NCBI GenBank assembly: GCA_947385185.1
Contig: CANDJX010000093.1
Location: 1 to 5,972, forward strand
From: an uncultured Clostridia bacterium
GTDB taxonomy: Bacteria; Bacillota; Clostridia; Christensenellales; Pumilibacteraceae
Direction: 5' to 3'
Length of the DNA: 5,972 nucleotides
In this document: piece after piece, positions 5,928-5,972 of the stretch
How positions within the stretch are numbered: position 1 is the first letter of the stretch
Layout of the letters: each line of letters opens with the position of its first letter
Notes under the pieces: model-generated
The model's database searches: none
Told to the model about the DNA's origin: nothing
What the model saw: only the letters and a program-made list of their open reading frames with translations
Translations under genes and position numbers: made by a program

Positions 5928-5972
5928 AGATCGGAAGAGCGTCGTGTAGGGAAAGAGTGTGCTTGTCAGTGT
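5928..5972. other. Illumina TruSeq-type adapter with i5 index (contamination)
   Basis: From 5928 the plus strand reads AGATCGGAAGAGC (5928-5940), then GTCGTGTAGGGAAAGAGTGT (5941-5960). This is the reverse complement of the Illumina universal (P5 side) adapter. The next eight bases GCTTGTCA (5961-5968) sit where a dual-index library has its i5 index, and the final GTGT (5969-5972) matches the start of the following constant segment. The last reliable genomic base is 5927; the A at 5928 may come from A-tailing. These bases should be trimmed. Confidence 0.97.

Overview
This window is a conserved housekeeping cluster from a Firmicutes-type bacterium, most likely in the Clostridia. All genes lie on the minus strand, so they read from high to low coordinates: smc (C-terminal end only) - ftsY - ylxM - ffh - rpsP - khpA - rimM - trmD - rbgA (ylqF) - rnhB (N-terminal part only). 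This is close to the Bacillus subtilis order smc-ftsY-ylxM-ffh-rpsP-ylqC-(ylqD)-rimM-trmD-rplS-ylqF-rnhB. The presence of YlxM, a short FtsY without a long acidic domain, and RbgA/YlqF supports the Firmicutes placement; I cannot assign a genus.

Right end (4741-5972): the smc remnant and ftsY, 12 bp apart. The last 45 bases (5928-5972) are not genomic. They match Illumina TruSeq-type adapter, then eight bases where an i5 index would sit, then the first four bases of the next constant segment. The genome therefore stops at about 5927, inside the Smc ATPase head.

Middle (4631-4740): a 110-bp gap that is the only real intergenic region. In the minus direction it holds a terminator-like hairpin after ftsY, a well-formed extended -10 promoter whose -35 box lies inside that hairpin, and a second hairpin in the predicted leader just before the ylxM ribosome binding site. 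This suggests that ylxM to rnhB forms its own eight-gene transcription unit.

Left part (1-4630): ylxM to rnhB are packed with gaps of 2-30 bp or overlaps of 4-11 bp. The genes serve two linked tasks. FtsY, Ffh and YlxM belong to co-translational protein targeting. RpsP (S16), KhpA, RimM, TrmD and RbgA serve ribosome assembly and tRNA modification. RnhB removes ribonucleotides from DNA, and Smc organises the chromosome.

The main departure from the usual layout is the absence of rplS (L19), which normally sits between trmD and rbgA; here those two genes overlap by 11 bp. I see no mobile element, CRISPR array, defence system, tRNA, rRNA or novel multi-gene system. The window is ordinary apart from the adapter contamination, the missing rplS and the compact regulatory gap.
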